The translations under genes and the position numbers were made by a program. DNA of 40,147 nucleotides from CAYVUI01 sp964454745 (lineage in GTDB: Bacteria > Planctomycetota > Phycisphaerae > Sedimentisphaerales > Anaerohalosphaeraceae), in NCBI GenBank assembly GCA_964454745.1, contig CAYVUI010000028.1, positions 1 through 40,147 on the forward strand. Reading direction: 5' to 3'. The notes beneath the pieces are model-generated. The model had not been told where the DNA came from, made no database searches, and saw only the letters and a program-made list of their open reading frames with translations. This document shows positions 1 through 8,356 of the stretch, piece after piece; position 1 is the first letter of the stretch; every line of letters begins with the position of its first letter.

Positions 1-40
1 CTTGAATTTACCCTGTATTTTGGGCAATTAAGAGAGTTTT

Positions 41-1345
41 ATGAGTGAAGTAACGAAAAAACAGGTAGCGCGTGAGACGCAGGTCTACCAGATCTCGACG
101 ATGGTCGCGGGCGATTTCAGCCTCCAGGAGGTGCTCGATAAGCTTGCGGAGATCACCTGTCAGATCACCAAGGCCAGTTCCTGCTCGATCCGGCTTTTCG
201 ATGAGGATGCCGGCGAGCTTCGCATGCGCAGTACATACAACCTTTCCGAGGAGTACCGCAACAAGGGCGATGTGACCCGGGAAGACCCGGTGATCAAGCA
301 GGCGTTTGCCGGCGAGGCGGTGGTGATCGATGATTCCCGGGATGATTCTCGGATTATCTATAAGGACGCGACGTATCGTGAAGGGCTGATCAGTCAGCTT
401 ACGGTGGCGATGATGTTCCGCAACCGGCCGATGGGTGTGCTGCGTTTGTACAGCCAGCAGCCGAGGGCGTTTGACCAGGACGATATCTTTCTTGCACGCC
501 TGGTCGCCAGCCAGTGCGCGGTGGCGATTACCAATGCCCGTTTGTACGGTCAGGCGCTGGAAGGGGCCCGGATCAGTGAACAGATGCGTCTGGCGGGGAT
601 TATCCAGCGCAGGATGATCCCGGAAAGTGCGCCCAAGATTGCGGGCCTGGATGTCTCCGCGGCCTATCAGCCATGTTTCGAGATCGGCGGTGACCTGTAC
701 GATTTTATCCATATCAATGACCATACGCTGGTTGTGGCGGTTTCGGATGTCATCGGCAAGGGGATTCCGGCGGCGATGATGATGAGCATGTTCCGGGGGA
801 CGATCCGGGCGTATTCCGACGGCGGGTACGAGCGGCACACGATGTCCGAGATCATCAATGAGCTCAACCGTGTGGCGATTCGGGAATGCCGCAACGGGGA
901 GTTTATTACGTTGTTTATCGCCCAGATTGACGTGGACACAATGCGGATGACCTACTGCAACTGCGGGCATGAGCCGACGCTGCTGGTTCGCGGACGTGAA
1001 ATCTGCGAGCTGGAAACCGGCGGGCTGGTGCTCGGGATCAAGGAAAATACGCCATACGAGATCGCGACGGTGGACCTGATGGAAAAGGATTCGGTCCTTC
1101 TGTATACGGACGGTTTGATCGATGCGGTGGACTTCCAGGGCCAGTTCTGGGGCAAGGAGCGTCTTCTTGAGGTGGTGCGTCAAAGCGAGGGGATGTGCTC
1201 GGAAGGGCTGATCAGCAATATCCTTGGCTATCGCAGGCGTTTTGTCGGCCTGGCCAGCCAGGTTGATGACACAAGCCTGGTTTGCATACGGATGGATCAG
1301 AATGCGAATCGTGAATATTGCAGCAAGCAAAAGGGCACAGGTTGA
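41..1345 (+). CDS. GAF domain plus PP2C (SpoIIE/RsbU-type) serine phosphatase
   Basis: The 434-residue protein has an N-terminal GAF sensor domain (about residues 20-168), a short helical linker (QMRLAGIIQRRMIP, about 181-194) and a C-terminal PP2C/SpoIIE domain. Metal-binding acidic motifs of that phosphatase family are visible: GGDLYDF (D218), SDVIGKG (D236), the CNCGHEP segment and LLYTDGLIDA. There is no signal peptide or membrane segment, so it should be cytosolic. Family members dephosphorylate anti-sigma-factor antagonists or other phosphoproteins in response to a ligand bound by GAF; the partner here is unknown and no anti-sigma gene is adjacent. The ATG follows a purine-rich AGAGAG. 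Its stop overlaps the cmk start by one base, so it is translationally coupled to cytidylate kinase, an odd partner for a signalling phosphatase. Confidence 0.88.
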   Translation: MSEVTKKQVARETQVYQISTMVAGDFSLQEVLDKLAEITCQITKASSCSIRLFDEDAGELRMRSTYNLSEEYRNKGDVTREDPVIKQAFAGEAVVIDDSRDDSRIIYKDATYREGLISQLTVAMMFRNRPMGVLRLYSQQPRAFDQDDIFLARLVASQCAVAITNARLYGQALEGARISEQMRLAGIIQRRMIPESAPKIAGLDVSAAYQPCFEIGGDLYDFIHINDHTLVVAVSDVIGKGIPAAMMMSMFRGTIRAYSDGGYERHTMSEIINELNRVAIRECRNGEFITLFIAQIDVDTMRMTYCNCGHEPTLLVRGREICELETGGLVLGIKENTPYEIATVDLMEKDSVLLYTDGLIDAVDFQGQFWGKERLLEVVRQSEGMCSEGLISNILGYRRRFVGLASQVDDTSLVCIRMDQNANREYCSKQKGTG

Positions 1346-2013
1346 TGGTCATAACGATTGACGGCCCGGCGGGCAGCGGCAAGAGTACAATTGCAAGGCA
1401 GGCGGCTCAGGAGCTGGGCGCGGTTTTTCTCGATACCGGTGCGATGTACCGTGCGGTGACCTTTGCGGCAATCGAGGCGGGTCTGGATTTACAGGACGAA
1501 AGCGGGGTTGTCGCGATGATGGAGGCCCGGGATTTTCGCTTTACCGCGGGGGATTCTCACATGCATGTGGCAGTGGACGGGCAGGATATCAGCCGGGAGA
1601 TTCGCGAGCCGGACGTAACGACGAAGGTGAAATATATCGCGGCGTCGGGCCTGGTGCGGGCGGTTCTGGTCCGCTGGCAGCAGGAATTTGCCGGGCAGTA
1701 CGACCGCGTGGTGACCGAGGGCCGTGACCAGGGGACGGTGGTGTTTCCGGATGCGGCGAAGAAGTTTTTCCTGACCGCAGGGCTCAAAGAGCGTGCCCGG
1801 CGCAGGATGAAGGAGCTCCAGGACAAGGGCAAAGAGGTTTGCCTGGATGAATTGATCGAGGCGATCCACCAGCGGGATGAATCAGATCGCAATCGCAAAG
1901 TGGGCCCGCTGCGGAAGGCGGATGACGCAATCGAGGTGGATACTACGAACATGACGATTGAAGAGGTGGTCCAGGCATTGGTTTCGCACTGCCGGGAGGA
2001 TTTTGGACAATGA
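1345..2013 (+). CDS. cmk: Cytidylate kinase
   Basis: Cytosolic (d)CMP kinase, ATP + CMP giving ADP + CDP, feeding CTP, dCTP and CDP-lipid pools. The 222-residue product has the P-loop GPAGSGKST (residues 7-15), the GAMYRAVTFAA segment, GRDQGTVVFPDA (most homologues have GRDIGT) and the C-terminal arginine-rich RDESDRNR followed by PLRKADDAIEVDTT, all diagnostic of Cmk. The ATG at 1345 overlaps the upstream TGA in TGATG and begins right at the conserved MVITIDGPAG. A longer reading that starts inside the phosphatase gene is therefore not needed. The stop overlaps plsC by four bases (ATGA). The order cmk-plsC-ispH-rpsA is a recurrent neighbourhood in several phyla, which supports the assignment. 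Confidence 0.95.
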   Translation: MVITIDGPAGSGKSTIARQAAQELGAVFLDTGAMYRAVTFAAIEAGLDLQDESGVVAMMEARDFRFTAGDSHMHVAVDGQDISREIREPDVTTKVKYIAASGLVRAVLVRWQQEFAGQYDRVVTEGRDQGTVVFPDAAKKFFLTAGLKERARRRMKELQDKGKEVCLDELIEAIHQRDESDRNRKVGPLRKADDAIEVDTTNMTIEEVVQALVSHCREDFGQ

Positions 2014-2756
2014 GCTTTAAAACGGTCTTTCGCTCGATGTTCCACGGCTTTTGCCGGATGCTCTGCGTGCTGGGTGTATGGACCCTGTACCGGTTCAAGG
2101 TGTACAACAAAGAGAAAGTGCCTGACAAGGGGCCGCTGCTGGTGTTGTGCAATCACCAGAGTTTTCTTGATCCGATGTTTTGCCAGTTACCGGTCCGTCG
2201 GACGTTCCATTATATCGCGCGGGATACGCTGTGGACGGTTCCGTTTTTCGGCTGGGTGATCAGTAATTTGTATGCGATTCCAATCCGGCGCGGTGAGGCG
2301 GACCTCAAGGCCATGAAAGAGGTCATTAATGTCCTGAAGGACGGCAGGGCGGTAGTGATTTACCCGGAAGGAACCCGGACGCTGGATGGACGGATCGCGG
2401 ATATAAAACCGGGATTTAGCCTGTTGGTTCGCCGCAGCGGGGCCAGCGTACTGACAATGGTAATCGAGGGCGCCCACGAGGTCTGGCCCAAGGGTCAGAA
2501 ACGGCCCAAACTTCGCGGACGCATCGTGCTCAGTTTCGGGGATGTCCTGGACTGCAAGCAGGTCCGTGAGATGGGCGACGAGGCGTTTGCCCAGTGGGTG
2601 ACGCACAATATGAGGCACATGCAGGCCAAAAGCAGGCGTTTTCTGGGCAAAAAGCCGTTTGATTATGATCAAGAGCCTGCCCAGGCGAGTAGAAACCCGG
2701 TGGAAACTGTTCAGGATCCGGCTGGGCAGTCCAGCGGCTTGGAAGGGAAAACATGA
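2010..2756 (+). CDS. plsC: 1-acyl-sn-glycerol-3-phosphate acyltransferase (PlsC/LPLAT family)
   Basis: Membrane-associated acyltransferase predicted to acylate lysophosphatidic acid to phosphatidic acid in phospholipid synthesis. The family's catalytic HX4D box is present as NHQSFLD (H49, D54), and the glycerol-3-phosphate binding block YPEGTRTLDGR includes E120 to R123. A hydrophobic segment lies at the N-terminus (about residues 12-26). At 248 residues it is normal for the family. The last 25 or so residues (Q, P, S rich) look like a disordered tail. The ATG overlaps the cmk stop by four bases, and its own stop overlaps the ispH start in the same way, so the three genes are translationally coupled. 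CMP recycling by Cmk and phosphatidic acid supply by PlsC both belong to the CDP-diacylglycerol pathway. Confidence 0.92.
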   Translation: MSFKTVFRSMFHGFCRMLCVLGVWTLYRFKVYNKEKVPDKGPLLVLCNHQSFLDPMFCQLPVRRTFHYIARDTLWTVPFFGWVISNLYAIPIRRGEADLKAMKEVINVLKDGRAVVIYPEGTRTLDGRIADIKPGFSLLVRRSGASVLTMVIEGAHEVWPKGQKRPKLRGRIVLSFGDVLDCKQVREMGDEAFAQWVTHNMRHMQAKSRRFLGKKPFDYDQEPAQASRNPVETVQDPAGQSSGLEGKT

Positions 2757-3595
2757 TGGAAGTTCGTGTCGCGGAAAAATTCGGCTTTTGTGCGGGGGTC
2801 AAAAACGCGATTAAGATGGCCCAGGAAACCCTCAAAGACCAGGGCAAAATCTACAGCCTGGGTCCAATTATCCATAATAATGATGTGGTGGATCAGCTTG
2901 CCGAACAGGGATTGTGCCCGGTGGATTCGATTGACGAGATCGAAAAGGGGACGGTTTTGATCCGGAGTCACGGTGCGACCCGCGAGCAGCTTGAAAGATT
3001 GCGGGAAAAAAATCTCGGGATTGTCGACGCGACCTGCGTGCTGGTCAAACGGCTCCAGAAGATCAGCAGTGAGCTGCAGGGGGAGGGGTACGAAGTGGTC
3101 ATTATTGGCGACAAGGGTCATCCGGAAGTAAAAGCAGTTGTCGGTTCCACGGAGGGCGTTCACGTGGTCGGCAGCGAGGAAGATGTTGATAAATTGCCTG
3201 TTAACAGTAAGTTAGGGATCATCTGCCAGACGACGCAAAGCCCGGAGCATTTTTCACGGCTGCTGGCGGCGATTGCGGCCAAGTCGTTTGTGGAGTTAAA
3301 GGTCATCAATACCCTGTGCCTGGAGGCCCGCCGGAGGCAGGAATCGGCGGTGGAACTGTGCCAGCAGGTGGATATCATGTTCGTCCTGGGCGGGCTGCAC
3401 TCGGCGAATACAAAAAAACTTGCGGAATTGTGTAAAAAATATAATAATAATACGTTTCACTTGCAAAACTGGTCGGAACTTGATACAAATGCTCTTTCCG
3501 GCAAAAAGATTGCGGGTGTAACGGCAGGGGCTTCGACGCCGGACTGGGTGATCGAAGAATTTGTCCAGCGGCTGCGTGCATTTGAGTCGGCGTAA
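2753..3595 (+). CDS. ispH: 4-hydroxy-3-methylbut-2-enyl diphosphate reductase (IspH/LytB)
   Basis: Last enzyme of the non-mevalonate (MEP) isoprenoid pathway, an iron-sulfur protein that reduces HMBPP to IPP and DMAPP. The 280-residue protein has the three cluster cysteines in their usual settings: FGFCAGV (C13), DATCVLVKR (C95) and NTLCLEARRRQ (C189). The substrate-binding motifs LGPIIHN (H41), RSHGATR (H73) and GHPEV (H123, E125) are also present. Two ATG codons are possible, 2753 or 2756; 2753 gives the ATGA overlap with plsC. The gene ends the coupled four-gene operon, and a good intrinsic terminator follows about 30 bases after the stop. Confidence 0.95.
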   Translation: MMEVRVAEKFGFCAGVKNAIKMAQETLKDQGKIYSLGPIIHNNDVVDQLAEQGLCPVDSIDEIEKGTVLIRSHGATREQLERLREKNLGIVDATCVLVKRLQKISSELQGEGYEVVIIGDKGHPEVKAVVGSTEGVHVVGSEEDVDKLPVNSKLGIICQTTQSPEHFSRLLAAIAAKSFVELKVINTLCLEARRRQESAVELCQQVDIMFVLGGLHSANTKKLAELCKKYNNNTFHLQNWSELDTNALSGKKIAGVTAGASTPDWVIEEFVQRLRAFESA

Positions 3596-3621
3596 CGAAA
3601 ACGGAATTCAGGGATGAAAAG

Positions 3622-3651
3622 CATTGGCGAGAGTTTGCCAGTGTTTTTTTT
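3622..3651 (+). terminator. Rho-independent terminator after ispH
   Basis: A seven-pair stem, CATTGGC (3622-3628) with GCCAGTG (3637-3643) and one G-U pair, encloses an 8-base loop and is followed by eight T residues. It lies 27 bases after the ispH stop and separates the phosphatase-cmk-plsC-ispH operon from rpsA. The remaining 117 bases up to rpsA should hold the rpsA promoter, but I see no convincing -35/-10 pair there. Confidence 0.85.
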
Positions 3652-3768
3652 ATTGCGGATGTCCGGCGGTCGGGCGTTCGAGAAATGACAACCAGTAAAA
3701 AACAGTGTGGATGCGTGAATGTGGGGCGTATTCATACCGTGTAAAAAGACTCCACAGAGGTATGTTTT

Positions 3769-5574
3769 ATGGTAGATTATAATTTAATTCACAGGCTGGG
3801 GCTTACCCAGGAGGGACTCAATCAGCAGGTAGAAGCGCTTTTCCAGGACGAGCATGATTTGATGCTGCGGGAAGTACTCGACCAGAAGGTCGAAGCGCTG
3901 ACACCGGGCACGATTATTACCGGGAAAATTGTACAGCATATTGGTAATGATGTGATCGTGGAGCTGGGTCTCAAGAGCGAAGGTGTGATTGAAGCTTCCG
4001 AATTTGACGATTCCGCGGACATCGTCGAGGGCAAGGAAGTGGAAGCGATGATTGAAGAAGTCGATGCGGACGGCGGCGGGATTCTGCTGAGCAAGCGCAA
4101 GGCGGACCGTATCCGCGGCTGGGAACGCATCATCGATAATAATGAAGAGGGCGACGTGGTGGTCGGTACGGTAACCCGCCGGATCAAGGGCGGCCTGCTG
4201 GTCGATATCGGCGTGCCGGTCTTTCTGCCGGCTTCGCAGGTCGATATTCGCAAGCCCGGCGATATCTCGCGGTTTATCAGCCAGGATATCGAGTGTAAGA
4301 TTCTCAAGATCGACGAAGAGAACCGCAATATCGTGGTCTCCCGCCGGAAACTGATCGAAGAGCAGCGCAACATCAGCAAGGAGAAGATCCTCTCGGAGAT
4401 CGAGGTCGGTCAGCTCCGCAAGGGCGTGGTCAAGAATATCGCGGACTTTGGTGTCTTCGTGGACCTTGGCGGTCTCGACGGTCTGCTGCACATTTCGGAC
4501 CTGAGCTGGGGCCGTGTTTCGCATCCGTCGGAGGTTGTGGACCTGGACCAGGAGATCGAATGCATGGTCATCGGCGTGGACAAGGGCAGCGAGAAAATTT
4601 CCCTGGGTCTCAAGCAGAAGCACGAGAGCCCGTGGGAAAGCGTCGAAGAGCGTTACCCGATCAATGCGACCGTTCGCGGTACTGTTGTCAATATCATGAA
4701 CTACGGCGCGTTTATCCGCCTGGAAGAAGGGGTCGAGGGCCTGGTGCACATTTCGGAGATGTCCTGGACCAAGCGGATCAATCATCCCGGCGATATCCTG
4801 AGCCTGCACGAAGAGATCGAATGTGTCGTTCTCGACGTGAACAAGGAAAAGCAGGAGATCTCGCTGGGTATCAAGCAGCTTGAGACCAACCCGTGGACCG
4901 TGGCGGCCCAGAAATATCCTCCGGGCACGATCGTGACGACCAAGGTTACTTCGCTGACGAATTACGGCGCGTTTGTCGAGATCGAGCCGGGCATTGACGG
5001 GCTGGTTCATATCTCGGACCTGTCGTGGACCAAGAAGTACAACCATCCCAACGAATGCCTCGAAAAGGCACAGGAGCTTAAGTGCGTAGTGCTTGAAGTG
5101 GATGAAGGCAAGCAGCGTGTGTCTTTGGGTGTCAAGCAGTTGACCGAAGACCCGTGGGCCCGTGCGATCCCCGAGCGGTACATCCCGGGCCAGATCGTCA
5201 GGGGCAAGGTGACCAAGATGACCAACTTTGGTGTCTTTGTCGAGCTGGAAGAAGACCTCGAAGGCCTGCTGCATATCTCCGAGCTTTCGGACGAAAAGAT
5301 CGAAAAGCCCAGCGATATGGTCAATGTCGGCGACGAGCTCGAGGTCAAGATTCTCCGCGTGGATACCGAATCCCGCAAGATCGGCCTGAGCCTGCGTCGT
5401 GTCCAGTGGGCAGCGGAAGACCAGCAGGGCGAAGGCGAAGCCATTAAGGATGTTGAAGAGGCTTCTGTTTCTGATGTACAGGAAAAGGAACGCCGCGGCG
5501 GTCTGGACGATCAGTCGATGGGCGGCGGCCTGGGCGACCAGATTCGCTTTGCACAGGAGAAAAAGGACGAGTAA
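3769..5574 (+). CDS. rpsA: 30S ribosomal protein S1, six S1 domains
   Basis: RNA-binding protein of the 30S subunit that helps recruit and unfold mRNA. The 601 residues hold six consecutive S1/OB domains, starting near residues 44 (GTIITGKIVQ), 128 (GDVVVGTVTR), 215 (GQLRKGVVKN), 300 (NATVRGTVVN), 387 (GTIVTTKVTS) and 474 (GQIVRGKVTK). Domains 3-6 have the strong LLHISDLSW-type signature. Domains 1-2 are divergent, as in E. coli S1 where they dock on the ribosome. A charged, probably disordered tail of about 60 residues follows. AGAGG precedes the ATG by eight bases. The gene follows cmk-plsC-ispH, a common arrangement, but has its own transcription unit bounded by two terminators. Confidence 0.95.
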   Translation: MVDYNLIHRLGLTQEGLNQQVEALFQDEHDLMLREVLDQKVEALTPGTIITGKIVQHIGNDVIVELGLKSEGVIEASEFDDSADIVEGKEVEAMIEEVDADGGGILLSKRKADRIRGWERIIDNNEEGDVVVGTVTRRIKGGLLVDIGVPVFLPASQVDIRKPGDISRFISQDIECKILKIDEENRNIVVSRRKLIEEQRNISKEKILSEIEVGQLRKGVVKNIADFGVFVDLGGLDGLLHISDLSWGRVSHPSEVVDLDQEIECMVIGVDKGSEKISLGLKQKHESPWESVEERYPINATVRGTVVNIMNYGAFIRLEEGVEGLVHISEMSWTKRINHPGDILSLHEEIECVVLDVNKEKQEISLGIKQLETNPWTVAAQKYPPGTIVTTKVTSLTNYGAFVEIEPGIDGLVHISDLSWTKKYNHPNECLEKAQELKCVVLEVDEGKQRVSLGVKQLTEDPWARAIPERYIPGQIVRGKVTKMTNFGVFVELEEDLEGLLHISELSDEKIEKPSDMVNVGDELEVKILRVDTESRKIGLSLRRVQWAAEDQQGEGEAIKDVEEASVSDVQEKERRGGLDDQSMGGGLGDQIRFAQEKKDE

Positions 5575-5611
5575 CCCTGTCCTGTTCTACCTGAATTGAT
5601 GGATACCTGAC

Positions 5612-5650
5612 AAACCGGGTCCTGGAAATCTTCCGGGATCCGGTTTTTTT
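5612..5650 (+). terminator. Rho-independent terminator after rpsA
   Basis: An imperfect inverted repeat pairs AACCGGGTCCTGGA with TCCGGGATCCGGTT across a 5-base loop and runs straight into seven T residues. It begins about 38 bases after the rpsA stop. The following stretch to 5803 shows no gene; it should contain the promoter of the sigma factor gene, which I could not identify. Confidence 0.85.
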
Positions 5651-5803
5651 GTGTCCTAAACCAGCGGCTCAAAACGGACGATATAGAGCGTAGCCTTGCC
5701 CGGAAGGGAAAAGGCGGGTTTGTCCGATAAGGTTCCGGATATTGAACCTGACAATTGAGTCGCCCGAGAGCCGGATGCGAGAACATCAGGCGGGGCAGGA
5801 GGC

Positions 5804-6616
5804 ATGGCCATCGTTTTTGACGTAACGGTAAAAGAGTATCTTCGAGAAATTGACCAGGCGGACCTGCTGACCTGGGAACAGGAGCAGGAACTGGCCAAAA
5901 ATATTCAGATTGACAACGATCCCGAATCGCGGGATATCCTGATTCGCAGCAATTTGCGGCTGGTGGTCAATATCGCCAAGTCGTTTTCCGGGCCGAGCCA
6001 GACCTTCGGCGATTTGATCGAGGAGGGCAACCTCGGGCTGATGCGCGCGGTCGATTCGTTTGACCCTGAGCACGGGGTGCGGTTCAGCACCTACGCGGCC
6101 TGGTGGATTCGCCAGGCGATTAAGCAGTCGATTTTGTCCAATTCACAGATTCTGCATATCCCGACGTACATGGTGGACCTGCTCAACCATTACCGCGGTA
6201 CGATCCAGCGGCTGGAGGCCAAGCTGGGAACCGCCCCGACGGTGGAGCAGATCAGCAAAGAAATGAAGCTGCCGCTTCGCAAGGTCGAGGCGATTGCAGG
6301 GCTGTGTGATTCCGTGCGGCCGGGTATGGTCGACGGCGATGACGAGGCCCCCGGGCTTGAAGAGACGCTGTGCGACGAACGGACGAAAGTGCCGGGACAG
6401 TCGCTGGTGGAAGATGAACTGCTGGTTCACGCGGTGGAACTGCTCGATCAGCTCGAAGAGCGGCAGGCGGAGATTTTGCGGCGCCGGTTTGGACTCGACC
6501 GCCAGGAGCCCGAGCAGTTAAAGGATATCGCCGAGAGTATGAACCTGACGCATGAACGTGTACGCCAGCTCCAGCATGAGGGCCTGCGGACGCTGCACGA
6601 ACTGCTGAGTGATTGA
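5804..6616 (+). CDS. RNA polymerase sigma factor, RpoD/group 2 sigma-70 type
   Basis: Directs RNA polymerase to -35/-10 promoters. The 270 residues cover region 1.2 (VKEYLREIDQADLLTWEQE), region 2 (NLRLVVNIAKSF, DLIEEGNLGLMRAVDSFDPEHGVRFSTYAAWWIRQAI in consecutive stretches), region 3 (about residues 126-170) and region 4 with a C-terminal helix-turn-helix (LKDIAESMNLTHERVRQLQ). There is no region 1.1, so it is shorter than housekeeping RpoD and fits a group 2 or compact primary-like factor. The ATG is preceded by GCAGGAGG at close spacing. No anti-sigma gene is next to it; the nearest candidate regulator is the PP2C phosphatase at the start of the window. It converges with the GLUG gene, leaving 34 bases between the stops. 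Confidence 0.9.
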   Translation: MAIVFDVTVKEYLREIDQADLLTWEQEQELAKNIQIDNDPESRDILIRSNLRLVVNIAKSFSGPSQTFGDLIEEGNLGLMRAVDSFDPEHGVRFSTYAAWWIRQAIKQSILSNSQILHIPTYMVDLLNHYRGTIQRLEAKLGTAPTVEQISKEMKLPLRKVEAIAGLCDSVRPGMVDGDDEAPGLEETLCDERTKVPGQSLVEDELLVHAVELLDQLEERQAEILRRRFGLDRQEPEQLKDIAESMNLTHERVRQLQHEGLRTLHELLSD

Positions 6617-6650
6617 GAGAAGTTTGGTTGAAAAGTGCAGGTAATATTTC

Positions 6651-8123
6651 TTACGGCAGGGAATTATCCAGCCAGTTTTCGGATAGTTTTATGACTTCGT
6701 GGATGTTCACTACGCCATCTCCAACATTGGTTGGGGCGATATCCGTCAGATATATACCGCCTCTCTGGTTCCATTGGCGGATAAAAGCTACAATATCATC
6801 CAGCAATATTATAGAATTGCTATAATCCTTTTTAACAATGTCACAGTCAGGATTTACTCCTGGATAATTCAACCACCGATTGTGAGCAAAGGCAAAATCC
6901 GCCCAGTCTCGGTAATTGACTATATGGTCAACTTCTGCTGGCTGGACATCTGCTGATATATCCATGAGCAGCCATTGCTGTGCCAGATAAGAAAAATCGA
7001 TGTTTTCAACTCCATCGGGGCATTTAAAATCACCTTTCTGTACGTATTGCCATGCAAGGCGGGGATAATCGTCATTTTCAGGGCACATACGCCAGACATC
7101 CTCTGTTCCATCTTCTGAATCCCATAAAAAATCCCAGTGATAAAAATTAGACTTTATTTTCATCTGTGACGTTGTTCTTCCGCTGCCTCCTTCACTTGTG
7201 TTTTGGCCTGTAGTATTCTTGTCCCAATAACTGCTAATAACTGTCCCGTCTCCACCTGTGTAATCTGCTACTAATCCGCCCATATACAAACAGCCTGCAA
7301 CAGGACCGCAAGCGTAGCTATTTATTATAGTACCGCGATTTACACCAACCAGCCCCGCCGCATAATTGATTCCTGTTCCATTTACCTCGGAAGAAGAATA
7401 ACAATTCTTGATTATCCCTGGTGTCCAATTTTCACTAACCAAACCACCAAGCCATTCATCACCAAATATTTGACCCGAAGAAAAGCAATTTTCAATATTT
7501 GTGCCAGACAAACCAATTAAACCACCGATATGTTTACTCCCAATGATTGTTGCATCAGCTGAACAATTCTTTACTGTTGCATCTAAAGGAACGCTCCCTA
7601 TCAATCCCCCAATAACATTGGAAGCAATCACTAAACTATTTTGTACATGGCAGTTCGTAATTTTACCATACATTATTTGACCTGCCAGGCAACCTACATA
7701 ACTTGTACCTATAAGAAATTCTGTTTCTCCCTCGATGTAAAAATTGTTTAAGGTAAGATTTTTGATATCCCCGTAGAAAGTACATCCAAATAAACCTAAG
7801 TAATCCCTGTCAAGAATAATCATTTCTACATTGGAAATCGTATGCCCATTTCCATTAAATACACCTGTAAATCGAGTTGAAGCAATGCCGACAGGAGTGA
7901 GTGTCTGGCCGGTCATATCGAGGTTGTTAGTCAATTTAAAATACTCATCCCAGTCAGCGGAGGTATTCATCAGCTCCAGCCAGTCATCCACGGTTGAAAT
8001 CAGGTATGGGTCCAATTGTTCACCCGTTCCGCCGGAATAATGCCCAGCAAAGGCACAAACACAGGAAAACAGGCTTATTAGACAAAAAAAGCCTATTCGA
8101 TGTCTTATTTGGAGAATCATCAT
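6651..8123 (-). CDS. Secreted GLUG-repeat protein with C-terminal dockerin-like repeats
   Basis: Function unknown; probably exported and surface-associated. An N-terminal signal peptide ends near CAFA-G (residue 26-27). Residues about 75-165 hold beta-rich repeats. About 168-290 contains at least four GLUG-type units (IGGLIG, IGGLIGLSG, LGGLVS, AAGLVGVNRG, MGGLVADYTG) interspersed with NC and SY motifs, a pattern of extracellular beta-solenoids. About 363-490 has four dockerin-like helices ending in LAQQWL, AHNRWL, FIRQWN and LSENWL with DGVENIDF/GDGVVNIHE loops. GGAG lies 3 bases before the first ATG and 6 before the second (8118-8120), so the second may be the real start. Base composition is clearly more AT-rich than the neighbouring genes, which suggests recent acquisition. 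It has its own promoter. Confidence 0.8.
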   Translation of the reverse strand: MMILQIRHRIGFFCLISLFSCVCAFAGHYSGGTGEQLDPYLISTVDDWLELMNTSADWDEYFKLTNNLDMTGQTLTPVGIASTRFTGVFNGNGHTISNVEMIILDRDYLGLFGCTFYGDIKNLTLNNFYIEGETEFLIGTSYVGCLAGQIMYGKITNCHVQNSLVIASNVIGGLIGSVPLDATVKNCSADATIIGSKHIGGLIGLSGTNIENCFSSGQIFGDEWLGGLVSENWTPGIIKNCYSSSEVNGTGINYAAGLVGVNRGTIINSYACGPVAGCLYMGGLVADYTGGDGTVISSYWDKNTTGQNTSEGGSGRTTSQMKIKSNFYHWDFLWDSEDGTEDVWRMCPENDDYPRLAWQYVQKGDFKCPDGVENIDFSYLAQQWLLMDISADVQPAEVDHIVNYRDWADFAFAHNRWLNYPGVNPDCDIVKKDYSNSIILLDDIVAFIRQWNQRGGIYLTDIAPTNVGDGVVNIHEVIKLSENWLDNSLP

Positions 8124-8166
8124 CCACTCCTCAAACTTAGTTTTATTTCCAATTAAACTTTACAAA

Positions 8167-8195
8167 AACATAACCAATCATGCCCGATTTGTCAA
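8167..8195 (-). promoter_or_regulatory. Sigma-70 type promoter for the GLUG gene
   Basis: On the minus strand a perfect TTGACA (8190-8195) is followed after exactly 17 bases by TATGTT (8167-8172). Transcription would start near 8160, giving a leader of about 37 bases before the ATG. No activity is known; the call rests on consensus and placement. Confidence 0.65.
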
Positions 8196-8246
8196 GAAAA
8201 AAATTATATTTGGTGCAGATTTATCTATTTTGATATTTAGGTAAAT

Positions 8247-8263
8247 GGTGGGTGCAACCCACC
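8247..8263. repeat. REP-like palindrome (GGTGGGT-N3-ACCCACC)
   Basis: A perfect 7-base inverted repeat with a GCA spacer, followed by CTACAAAAC. G-rich/C-rich short palindromes of this kind (GGGTGGGTTGC...ACCCACC) occur as dispersed repeats in many genomes. Only this copy is seen in the window. It lies in the 233-base gap between the GLUG gene and the beta-helix gene and could also act as a bidirectional attenuator. Confidence 0.45.
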
Positions 8264-8276
8264 CTACAAAACTTCT

Positions 8277-8306
8277 CTTCATGGTAAAAAATTACTCACC
8301 ATGAAG
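8277..8306. other. Inverted repeat CTTCATGGT / ACCATGAAG
   Basis: Nine perfect base pairs (8277-8285 with 8298-8306) around a 12-base A-rich loop, about 50 bases beyond the stop of the minus-strand beta-helix gene. It has no T tract on the minus strand, so it is at most a weak terminator or mRNA 3'-end stabiliser for that gene. Confidence 0.35.
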
Positions 8307-8356
8307 GAACTGAAGTGATTGAAGATTATAACAAAAATCAATCTTATTTCTACTGT

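Noticed and set aside
3784..5274. Long open frame on the minus strand opposite rpsA
   Set aside because: It mirrors the codon pattern of the plus-strand S1 gene and has no recognisable domain or ribosome site. Similar long antisense frames occur opposite the phosphatase gene (8-1330), uvrA (37810-39135) and lpxC/fabZ.
4400..5400. Repeated blocks that could look like a DNA repeat array
   Set aside because: They are the S1 domains of ribosomal protein S1, protein-level repeats of about 260 bases, not a CRISPR or satellite.
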